A DNA stretch of 64,000 nucleotides, taken from positions 22,768,773-22,832,772 of the forward strand of contig CM040452.1 of the NCBI GenBank assembly GCA_022749755.1, read 5' to 3'. The stretch is from Azadirachta indica (Eukaryota > Streptophyta > Magnoliopsida > Sapindales > Meliaceae). Position numbers and translations under genes: made by a program. Below the pieces are notes generated by a model. That model did not search any database. It was not told where the DNA came from and worked only from the letters and a program-made list of their open reading frames with translations. This document shows positions 54,384-64,000 of this stretch, in pieces. The stretch's first letter is position 1; each line of letters opens with the position of its first letter.

Positions 54384-54798
54384 TGATGTAGGACAATTTT
54401 ACAATTTAATTAGTTTTGCAAGTCTTTTATTCTTATTAATTCAATTTGTTATTTAATTCTTAATTTTCTTATTTAGGTAGGAGTTATATTCTTTATTTGA
54501 ATTAATTTATAATACTAATTTTTCTCTATTATATATAGAGGACCTATATTAGTTGTTTGAACAATCTTTCATTCAACAAATATTTCCTCCTTTGGTTTTA
54601 TCCCTTGTGGACTGTTATTTTAATAATTCTTGTTTCGAGCAGTTAGGATTAAAATGACATCTAATTTCATTTGTTAGAACGTTTATCTAACTTAATACGT
54701 TAAAAAAGACGTTTATCTAACCTAATACGTTAAATAACTGAATGAGATTCGGCGTTGAATAAGGTGCTTTTATCTTACCCGCTATGCCTCATGCATCA
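54384..54798 (+). mobile_element. Solo LTR (415 bp) with near-perfect 5-bp target duplication
   Basis: Starts TGATGTAGGAC and ends CCTCATGCATCA, so the termini form the inverted repeat TGATG...CATCA with canonical TG/CA ends. Flanks are GTTTC on the left (54379-54383) and GTTTT on the right (54799-54803), a 5-bp duplication with one change. Inside are a TATA-like TTATATATAGAGGACC and a 30-bp tandem repeat of ACGTTTATCTAACTTAATACG type at about 54679-54735. No internal region follows, so it is a solo LTR left by recombination. Strand is given from the TATA orientation. Confidence 0.75.
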
Positions 54799-55384
54799 GT
54801 TTTTTACCGTTGTTGTTGTTTGAGCACTAATCTCATTATCCTCCATTCCATCTACAAAACGAATGTGCCCCAAAGTAGGAACTAATTGATTAGAACAACT
54901 GAAATAGCCTTGCAGTGCACATATATAGCAACAGACTTATGAAGCTACTAACTGCTGTAAAGCTTAAGGGATTTGTATTGTGTGTGTGCGTATATATATA
55001 TATATATATATATATTGTTTATACTGATTTTTTTCATCAATACCCTTATTTTTCTGAGAAATTACCATTAAAACCTTCTATATATAATACAAACCGTCTT
55101 CTACTGCCCAGGTTGCATAGGGTCATGTAATGCACACGATCCTATAATGCACAGGTCATGCAATGCATATTCCTAAATACACGACCCTTTGGAGTAAAAG
55201 AAGATAAAAGAGAGTGTGTTCTTTTTATTTTTCAAAAACGGTATTCAAGACACTTCTCACATCAAAAAGCATAACAGTATAAAAATATTACTAAAGGCAT
55301 ACCTGTGTAAATAACTCAATTTTTAAGGATATTTAAATAATAAATTCGAAAAACTTCAAAGAATTTCAAAGAAAGGTAGACAAA
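54799..55384. other. Intergenic
   Basis: Includes a (TA)n run at about 54991-55014 preceded by (TG)n. No gene recognised. Confidence 0.5.
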
Positions 55385-55945
55385 TTCAGGGCTTGTTTAG
55401 GATTGTTATAGAGTATAAAATAATATATTTCTATTATGTTGAAAAGATAATAAGTTACAAAGAGCATTGGTTAAATGTTTAGTAAATTTTATTTTTGAAA
55501 GTGTTGTGAACTTCGAAGTATTTTACATGCATTAGGCAAATTTTACCATTAGAATGTTATGAAAATGCAAATGATTAAAATGAACACAATGCTAAATAAA
55601 AATTACTTTCTGTAGGTAGAATACATTTAAACTTTTTTTTTGTTTTGTTATCTTGAAATAATTTAAAACAAAATTATATTTGTTCTCAATTATATTTTTA
55701 AGAAATAAAAAATATAATAAGCAGAAATGTAATAAAAAGAAAAGAAAAATCTTATTCATTTTAGGTTTCAATGATTTTGTTTTCTAATAGAGGTTAAAAT
55801 CAATAATTATTTTATGGTTAATTTTGAGTTGGTATACTTCATAAATTTTATCTTGATAAGTAACTTTTTTCTTATTTTTCAAAACTTATTTTAGTATAAA
55901 ATGATTTTAGTAAATGTTATCAAACACTTAAAATGACTTTTAACT
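55385..55945. mobile_element. Dispersed MITE-like element, family 2 copy C
   Basis: Starts GGGCTTGTTTAGGATTGTTA, contains GTAAATTTTATTTTTGAAAG then TGTTGTGAACTTCG, CTTGAAATAATTTAAAAC and AATAATTATTTTATGGTTAA, and ends AAACACTTAAAATGACTTTT. It is collinear with the copies at 8672 and 52262. The first bases resemble typical starts of plant hAT-type MITEs, and this is the best-preserved left end of the three. Confidence 0.5.
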
Positions 55946-57906
55946 ATTCAAAGTTACTCTTGACTCTTGTAATTAATAATCCCAGCAGGCCTCTCAATCC
56001 CCAACATCAACAAGGAAAGGCAAAACACCAACACGAAAGGATTGTTGGGAGACACATTATAAAAATGTTTACATTTTTCAAGACATTATATCAATTGTTT
56101 ACATTGAAAGATGATATCAATTGTTTACATTGATTTTCAAGACATTATAAAAATGTTAATAAAAGCACAGAGATTTAACAAGATTAGTAACATGTAAGAC
56201 ATAATCAAGGAACCCTAATGACGAATCAAAAAATGCTATGGCTAGGGGGAGTGGTATTAGAAAAGACAGATAAGTCCTTCCGATCTAGTCATATCATTCC
56301 TATTTTGGTCATGTTGTCCCCTTGAATGAACATTCTAGTCACTAAAGTACTACTCCAAAAATCGTTACATCTTAAGTGACAAAGTGTTGAATGTAAGTTC
56401 ACAAGATGATAATGAAGTGTGAGCGATACTTGAGCAACAAACTGCAGCTTGCTCTGGGTAATAGCAAATTCTTTCATTAGCAAACTCAAGGCCCCGGAGT
56501 AACTGATATAAGGATATACACAACTCAATAGGTGAGGAGAGAGGATAACAATTTACTTATGGATGATGGTTTAGATATGAAAGAAGATACTAGCAATGAA
56601 AACAAGTAATAAGAAAGATATGGATATTGGATTCAATAAAGAAGTTCATAAACTTTAACATCAACTAATATGAGAGGAATAAAACATGCAAATGGTTATT
56701 GAAATAAGAAAATGTCACTAAGCTAGGATTTTGAAAGCAAATACTGCACTTTCGAAAACTAAATTGCCAATAACAACATCAAAGTAACTGTGTGAATATC
56801 TCATGCTTATATAGCAAATTGTTATTCTTATTATTATTCCATTCTTTAGTACTTTAGATCCTAATACTAGTGACTTGAATTTATAGAATATAGCACATTT
56901 CAGATCTCAAATCATGTTTGGAAGGGCATCACCTATCTTTCACTAGAAAACCCACTCAGGAGTTTACACAAAATTTGGTAACAGATAAACAGTGGCAACC
57001 CCTATCAAAGCATCAACTGGTGCTTACTTTTGACCATGGGCATTTTCAAAATTTGGAACTGAATCCTACTAACATTTTAGCATCTTGGAATGCTTTAATG
57101 TGGTATATGATAATGGATGTGATGAGAAATTATATTCAATGTTTGAATATTTTTATAGGTAGACAATAGCCAAAAAAATTCTCACGTTTAGATTTTATAA
57201 ATGCTATTTATTTTAGTTCCTTTTTGGTGTTGTTTAATATTTACTCATAAATATGTATGCAAGTATCAGTGCATGTGCTTGTGTGATGCAGAAAAAGAAA
57301 GAAGCTGATACATGTCTGGTTTAATACTCGAAGAATAATGAGTGTCAAAAATAAAGGAAGAACAAAATATTAAAGCCAGAGCATCATATAAGGAGTTAGT
57401 ACTTTTTCTTGTTCATCTGATCACAAGCCTGAATGAGATTATCACATGTAAGTCTCACATGCTCAGCACCAATATTGCAAAATATAGAAGATCCAATTTG
57501 TACTGGCCAAATGATTGGTGAAATACAAATCTACTTGAAATATGAAGCCAAAGAAAATAAAAATAAGGCAATGAAAAATCAAGTCTTTACAACATGTGAA
57601 AAGAAACATTTATCAATGGAAAATTTTCACATTCACTTCCACTAATAGTACTTTGCATATTAAAGAATTTCTAACTCTGGCTGACAAACCATTATATGTG
57701 GGGTGCAGGCATCTAAAACCCTGGATTGGTGCATATGAATAATCAAAGCATATGAATAATTTAAAGTCATCTCCAACATTCCATGTCATTTACTCTACAT
57801 GTAGAGTTCAGAGTCTCCTCTTAGCATGTGTTTGGTACAATGTATTGGACTGCACTAAATTAAACTTATTCCACATTAGTAGGTTTCAAATTGCAAAAAC
57901 CTAGAC
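55946..57906. other. Intergenic
   Basis: Mixed composition, somewhat less AT-rich than elsewhere, but open frames (up to 83 codons) show no family signature and no convincing exon chain. Nothing called. Confidence 0.45.
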
Positions 57907-58850
57907 TGTAACAGCCCAGCCCACCAGAGATATTATCCGCTTTGGGCACACAGCCCGTCACGGTTTTGTTTTCAGGCTTTTCAACCTAAAATGCGTCTAC
58001 CAGAGGCTGATGTGGGATTTGCCTAAGGTGTCACATACATCTCTCCTTTGCAACTCAGTGTCCTCGTTGAGGTTTGTTACACCATCATTCAAGAGGACAC
58101 GCGAAGAGGCTCTGATACCATTGTAACAGCCCAGCCCATCAAAGATATTTTCTACTTTGGGCAGACAGCCCGTCACGGTTTTATTTTCAGGCTTTTCAAC
58201 TTAAAACGCGTCTACTGGAATTAGAGCTTTTTATCTTATATACTGAGTATCTCTCCCGTGCTTTGCCGATGTGAGATTCGCTTAAGGTGTCACATACACC
58301 CCCCTTTTGGGACTCAGTGTCTTTGTTGAGATTTGCCCCACTATCGTTCAAGAGGACACGCAGAGTGGCTCGATAGCACTTGTAACAACCCAGCCCACCA
58401 GAAATATTGTCCGCTTTGAGCACACAACCCGTTACAGTTTTGTTTTCAGGCTTTTCAACCCAAAACGTGTCTACTAAGGGTTGGAGCTTTTCTATTTTTA
58501 TATACCTCAGCGATGACGTTGAGTCTCAAATGGGGGGTGCATGTGACATTTTAGGCGAATCCCACATTGGCAAAGTACGAGAGAGATGCTGGGTATATAA
58601 GATAGAAAGCACCAACTCTCAGTAGACGTGTTTTGGGTTGAAAAGCCTGAAAACAAAATCGTGATGGGTTGTGTGCCCAAAGTAGAAAATATCTCTGGTG
58701 GGCTAAGCTGTTACAGTGGTATTAGAACCACTCCGCGTGTCATCTTAAACGATGGTGGGGCAAACCTTAACGAGGATGCTGAGTCCCAAAGGGGGGGTGT
58801 ATGTGACACCCTACGCAAATCCCACATCGGCAAAGTACAGGAGAGGATGC
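57907..58850. mobile_element. Compound array of minimal TRIM-type LTR elements (five LTR copies, two orientations)
   Basis: Minus orientation: LTR A 57907-58039 (internally deleted, 133 bp), internal 58040-58121, LTR B 58122-58298 (177 bp), internal 58299-58380, LTR C from 58381, truncated about 58507. Plus orientation: a short internal remnant, LTR D 58538-58715 (178 bp), internal 58716-58797, LTR E from 58798, truncated about 58850. All three full internal regions are 82 bp. In element orientation LTRs start TGTATGTGACACC and end GCTGTTACA (TG...CA). They are followed by a primer-binding site (TGGTATCAGAGC, initiator-Met tRNA; intact at 58109-58120 on the minus strand) and preceded by a polypurine tract (AAAGGGGGGG, 58788-58797). 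LTR D has TATATAAGAT near 58594. No protein is encoded. Confidence 0.85.
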
Positions 58851-61628
58851 TGAGTTGGCAGCACAAAATAGACGAAGGAGTTAGGTGGGTCTCTGTGGAA
58901 TTGAATTAGTTTTGGAAGAGTAACATCTAATGATTATAGAAATTAAAATATGTTTTAACTTCCCATGCATTATAGAATGCTATGTTTTTCAGTGTTGTAA
59001 AAGTAAAAGCCAACATAAAATTCATGAGAAGAAAAACAACAATTTTCCTTTTGTTATTTATTCGCCTTTTTCATTGCAAATGAAATACATGTTCATAACT
59101 GGGTGACAAAAGTAAAAAACTAAAGGTAATATTTAATGCTATGTAAGGATCCATTAAACCGTATATATAAATGATGCTAAATAAGACACCCACTTGTAGA
59201 GTCAACCACACACCGGATACATATTCAGACATGTTGGCTTATATAATCACTTAAATTAGAGCATTCGAAATATTTTGTTTCGGAGCAGAAGAGTCATATC
59301 AACATAATATGCATGACTCTATAAAGAGATTGAAAAACCAAATTCACCTTGAGCTTCTTTTCTTTACTTTTCAGGCTAGCATGGCTAGCTTAAGCAAATC
59401 AACATTAAGAAGATCACTACAAGCATGCAAAATAAGTTATAATATCAGACAAAAAAGAATAAATTACATAAGCTTAAATGGCAACAGTACATGCAGCTTC
59501 TTAATTGCAACAAGACTGCTTTTACACTAATGCAAAACATGCTGGAGTAGGAAGTTTTTTGCTATATAGAAGTTACCTCCAAACACCATTAAAAACACAT
59601 ACATAGAATTCAAAGGTAAAATTCAATATATTTAACTTATGTTGGAACAAGTTTACACAACTTTGGCAAGATCAAATGGCACACACTCAACCAAACACCA
59701 TAAAATATATAGCAGAATTAATGGCACCGTGGGAGAATAAAATTGCCAATCAAAGTAAACTACAAATTGATAATATGTCACCTTATCAACCAATAAGTCA
59801 ACATAGTGTTCAAGCAGTCCTTTAACAATAGACAAAGCCATTTCTGAAATAAAAGTATAAGAAAAACTCTGAATCACTAGGATTGGAAGCAAACTTTACA
59901 TAATGGTAAAAAGAAAATAGTTTTGCATGTGATGTACCACCTTTCAATAAACGTTCTACCTGCAATGTGTCTTGTAGACAAACACCGTGGCTAAGACACC
60001 ACGAGTTCAGCATGATACTTTATATAGTTAGCATCTATACTTTGCAATATAACATGAATGACACTGTCAATCACAAATGCTAAAAGAATTCTTTCTTGCC
60101 TTCTTTTCAACCACGAGTACTATCCTCTATTTGATGGTCTAGTAACTAGTAAGGTCAATGCCACAAATATCATTAATAGCTTACATATATTGCTGGAATA
60201 CCAAGAAACATATCTCCTAAATGTATTGCGTATAAGGATAATATATTAATAGACACTAATAAACCACCATCATGCATAACGTGACATAAAATACCCTTTT
60301 TTTTGAAAGAAACCATTGACCGAAAAACTGCCTTTAGACAATTGCTTTGTTGATGTAATACTATTTCGCTGGATTCATAACTGAACAAAGAAGAAAGAAG
60401 AAGAAATTAACAGGAACCAAGCTCCCCTTGCAACATGCTGTAAAATAGAACATAAGAAATTAGTAAAATTTTTACTTCTTTCAATTAATAAAATAAATGA
60501 TGAGGATATTTGTAAATTTATTATTAGATTCTGAAATTGAATGAAAGGGTAACATTTTTGGTAGGTAAATCCCACTTAATTGTTCTAAACACTTTCAAAT
60601 GGCGCTATTTTTATCCTACTTGACATCATAATTGGCAATATGGGTCCCATCTATTTGAGTTGGTGACAACATGGTAGATCAAGACATATGATATATGGTG
60701 ACGTTTTAAAAGCTGTATGAACTGTCAAGTGGATCCATGCTAATTTGGAAGTACAAAAAGTTCATAAAGGTCGACGAAGTAACTACAACTGTATTTCATT
60801 GTTGAAGAAGAATTATTGAATATTAGTTACGTTAACACCTTAGTAACCAAATCTAGTATAATTTTAGCAGTGCTTTGACAATCGAGGTTAGTTATCTTAA
60901 ACGTATGAATAATCAGAACTGGTACAATTGGACAAATGTTGTAACAAGAGTTTTCTACCTACACCAAGTTATCTGATTTAGCAAGAGGCAAGCTCAACCC
61001 AGACAGTGACAATGTTTGTGTTATGAACATTCATCAAACGAGGTCTTAGTGTTGAGGATGACAAATAGTGGGTCAAGTAGGCTCAAATAAGTAAATGAAA
61101 GGGGAAAAAAAAAAAAAAACTGACCTCCATTTATTTTGTATTTAGGGACTGGTTTCCTATTGCATGCATCCTAGAAAACAAGGAGATAGATTGATTTAAG
61201 AAAGGCTCATATTTATCAAACAATGATGGACATACTCCCTGAACATAACTGTAATAAGGTCTAGTTCTACAAAAATCTTTGACAGACTTCTTTTCTTTTT
61301 ATTAAGTAAGCTTTCACTTACTATGTCATAGAAAGGAAATGTAGAAACCTCAGATTATCTAACAGAGAAAAATTAATCATTTTGGAAACATAATATTCTA
61401 ACTTTTTACAAGCTATGAAGTTCATATCATATTAATTAATAGCACATGTAAATTTTTCTTTCGTCATTATTTAAAATAGGAAACAAATCATATTACTTTA
61501 ATTATTACAAACTGTTTAGATTAAATGCACATTATCTATCCATGACAGCTACTTAATTGATTAAAAGTAACAACAGTCTTCACTCTTGTGATTGAGATGT
61601 TAAAAAGTTGAGCACGAGCTCTTATAGA
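58851..61628. other. Intergenic
   Basis: No recognised gene. Minus-strand frames at 59653-60575 include one with a good acceptor (TTTTATTTCAG before ATGGCTTTGTCTATTG near 59842), but no extended exon chain or known family. A poly(A) run lies near 61105-61121. Confidence 0.45.
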
Positions 61629-61787
61629 AGTCTTTGGGAGGTCATCTGCAAGCAATATCTTAACTTAATCTGTCATGTTTTTAGGGTAAATGGTACTGAG
61701 AATATCTACTTTTGGGAAGATGGTTTGACTGTAATTGCTCCTCAGTTAAGTTGTTTCCTCATTCTTTTTGGATTGAGCGAATTATAA
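61629..61787 (+). pseudogene. LINE ORF2 fragment
   Basis: A frame of 52 codons reads SLWEVICKQYLNLI, then VFRVNGTENIYFWEDGL and SCFLILFG. It resembles the segment after the reverse transcriptase of plant L1-type LINEs (W..I........VGNG..IRFWED.W.....FP.LF). It ends in a stop, and further downstream frames are broken. Only this short relic is recognisable. Confidence 0.5.
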
Positions 61788-62028
61788 AATGTGTTGATAA
61801 AATCGAGGGTCATTATTTCCCCCAATCTAAGAATTGGAGTTCGAAGCCAACTTTAAAAGAAAGTTAAGCAGGAGAGAAATTTAGGATTATGGACAATTTA
61901 AAATTCACTTTTAAGTGTATCAAAAAATATTTGGAAAGGACATAATGAGTTGCTTTGGAGAATTAGTTTCCTCATGTAATATATTTAATGATTATCTTGA
62001 TATAAATCATGCAAACCTTAAAATATTA

Positions 62029-62252
62029 TGAGGAAAAATGAATGGAGAATTACTATATTCATTACTAATGAATTGGGTTACAACAAGAAACTTATATACA
62101 AGATATGACAGCCTAAAGTCCATCATAAAATCTCTTACAAATCTGAAAATAATCTACCCAAATATACAGTTAGCTGAATCTCCTAAAAATCATGAAACTA
62201 AATAAAATATTCTAAAATAAAACTTTTTCAAATTAATTTACATAATTTGATA
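62029..62252 (-). mobile_element. Probable 3' LTR of the copia element
   Basis: On the minus strand, the polypurine tract CTTGAGGGGGAG (plus 62253-62264) is followed by about 224 bp. This stretch begins TATCAAATTATG, contains a promoter-like TTGTATATAAGTTTCTTG and ends CATTTTTCCTCA. The position right after the RNase H end of pol fits a short copia LTR. The start lacks a clean TG, so the boundary is approximate. Confidence 0.55.
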
Positions 62253-62296
62253 CTCCCCCTCAAGTTGGTGAATTGATGTCTTCCATTTCAAACTTG

Positions 62297-64000
62297 CTAA
62301 CAATCTCTTGAAACACACAGACCCTTTGTGAGAATATCATTTAGTTGATGCTTTAAAGAAATAAATAGAGCACATATTAAGCCGCTTTCAAGTTTCTCTT
62401 TGATAAAGTGCTTGTCAACTTCAATATACTTTGTCCTATTGTGTTGCACGGGATTGTGAGCTATACTAATATTGTTGTTAGAGTCCAACCTTATTGGTCC
62501 TTCCCACCTTATCTTCAAATAATCAAGAATAATCTTCAGCCATAGTAACTCACAAATTCCCACTACCATTGATCTAAATTCTGACTTTGCGCTTGATTGT
62601 GCAACCATATTTTGTTTTTACTTCTCCATGTTACAAGGTTCCCACCTATAAAAGTACAATATCCTGAGGTTGACCTTTTATTGTTTAATGATCCTGCATA
62701 ATCCGTGTTCGTATAGGCTTTTAGAGTCATGTGTTCTTTTCTCTTAAACAGAATACCTTTTTTAGGGTTGCTCTTCAAATACTGCAGAATTCTATGAATA
62801 GTTTTGAGATGCATTTCTTTAGGGTTGTGCATGAATCTACTAACAACACTTATTGTGAATGCGATATCCAGTCTGGTATGTGTCAAATAAATTAGTCTTC
62901 CAACAAGTCTCTGATAAAAAATTTTTATCTACCTCTGAATCTTTGGGTGCATAGCATAGTCCATGATTAAACTCAATAAGTAAGTCCACAGGTTTACATC
63001 CTAGTTTCCTGGTTTCTTTTAGCAAGTCAAATACGTACTTCTGTTGTGAAATGAAAATTCCTTGCTTTGAGTGAGCTAATTCAATACTAAGGAAGTATTT
63101 CAATCTCTCAAGTTCCTTGATAACAAATTCTTTCAGAAGATGTTGTTTTAAGTCATGCATCTCTCTAGCATCTTTGCCTGTAACTATCATGTCGTCAAAA
63201 TACACCCACAAGGCCGTCACTCTCCCTGAATCAGAGTGTCTCACAAATAAGGTGATCACCTTGACTTTGCTTGTATCCTAAGATAATCATCACGTTGGTG
63301 AGTCTTCCAAACTAGGCTCTTGAAGATTGCTTGAGCCCGTAAAATGCCTACTTCAACTTACATACCATATTTTCTTTAGATTCAAACCCAATAGAAACTT
63401 TCATATATATCTCTTCTTCAAGATCCCCATGTAAAAATACATTTTTAGCATTAAACTGTTATAGATTCCATCTGAAATTTGTAGCTAATGACAAAAGAAC
63501 TAGGAGCATATTCATCTTTGTAATTGGTGTAAACGTCTCAAGATAATCAATGCCACAAGTTTGAGTGTATCCTTTGGCAACCAACCTCGCCTTGTATCTT
63601 TCAATCGAATTATCGGACTTATACTTCACAGTAAACATCCATCTCTATCCAACTGGTTAAACTCCTTTTACAACTCGGCTAACTTTCAAGTATTATTTTT
63701 CACTAGGGTCTCCATCTCCACCTTTATAGCATCCTCCCATTTCTTGTCCCCTAGTGTCTTAGATAAATTTCTTGAAATGGTTTTTGTATAGAAATTGCTT
63801 AGGAAGGCTTTATGACTTTGGAAGGGGTTTTGGTAGGTCAGGAATAGGTAAAGTGGATGTTTGGTATAAGCTTTAGTTCCTTCTTAAGTGCTATGTGTTG
63901 GTCTACATCACTTGGTTTTTCATCATGCTCATTTATGGGTTGGCTAGACTAACTGATGATGTATGATCCTCTGTGGTTGTGGTAACAAGGTCAGGAACCT
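62297..64000 (-). pseudogene. Ty1/copia pol pseudogene (reverse transcriptase and RNase H), cut by the window edge
   Basis: Read on the minus strand from the right edge. The N-terminal RT region is near 63660-63290, with FTVKYKSDNSIERYKARLV and, further on, a YGLKQSSRAW-like block. The catalytic motif VYFDDMIVTG and KYFLSIELAHSKQGIFISQ lie at 63259-62840. THTRLDIAFTISVVSRFMHN and SLNNKRSTSGYCTFIGGN are at 62886-62563. The RNase H end, with KSEFRSM, HNPVQHNRTKYIEVDKHF and ILTKGL, is at 62608-62297. The order is that of copia pol. Frameshifts near 63260, 62900 and 62600 break the protein, so it cannot be active. Gag, protease and integrase would lie beyond 64000. Confidence 0.85.

Noticed and set aside
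58196..58909. Frames with shared peptides around ESHIGK and GGANLNEDAES
   Set aside because: The similarity between these frames comes from the repeated TRIM LTR and internal sequences, which do not encode protein.
59653..60600. Chain of minus-strand frames that look like possible exons
   Set aside because: One good acceptor (near 59842) but no consistent phase chain and no recognisable protein family; too weak to call a gene.

Overview
This window is nuclear DNA of a flowering plant, most likely a eudicot. It is very AT-rich, its genes are split by GT-AG introns, and the intergenic space holds decayed LTR retrotransposons, LINE scraps, MITE-like elements and (TA)n/(GA)n microsatellites. I could not fix the species. 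There is one 100-base assembly gap (53304-53403).

The left and middle parts hold six recognisable housekeeping-type genes: (1) a mitochondrial cytochrome c oxidase subunit 7a-like protein (+, CDS 2256-2601, leader intron); (2) a DUF662/ACIP1-type coiled-coil protein with an N-terminal polyglutamine run (+, 7955-10883, 4 exons); (3) an Omp85-type chloroplast outer-envelope beta-barrel protein of the OEP36/39 class without POTRA domains (+, 13588-19039, 11 exons); (4) an intronless core-2/I-branching (GT14, former DUF266) glycosyltransferase (-, 25276-26355) with a telomere-like box just upstream; (5) RIO kinase 2, a ribosome-biogenesis kinase (-, 28866-34309, 13 exons); (6) a strictosidine-synthase-like beta-propeller protein (+, 37588-40608, 4 exons). 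For all six, exon joins were read base by base and keep the frame. They belong to unrelated pathways and form no cluster.

From about 41 kb to the right end I see no intact gene. This part is a transposon graveyard: a candidate hAT-like element (41.96-43.53 kb), an ~840-bp near-complete foldback (43.65-44.49 kb), a Ty3/gypsy integrase tail with probable 3' LTR (45.58-49.37 kb), a copia-like LTR fragment (49.56-50.25 kb), a possible plant-mobile-domain relic (50.3-50.9 kb), a clean solo LTR with a near-perfect target duplication (54384-54798), a compound array of minimal TRIM-type elements with LTRs of ~177 bp and an 82-bp internal region (57907-58850), a LINE ORF2 scrap (61.63-61.79 kb), and a frameshifted Ty1/copia pol gene running off the right edge on the minus strand (62.03-64.0 kb).

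The most unusual items are the head-to-head array of ultra-short TRIMs, the giant foldback, a second long-TIR element at 12.45-13.07 kb, two dispersed MITE-like families (one ~190 bp, one ~530-630 bp) with copies in or near the DUF662 gene, and a diverged ~180-bp duplication inside one RIO2 intron. I found no CRISPR array, operon or secondary-metabolite cluster, and no evidence of a new multi-gene system.
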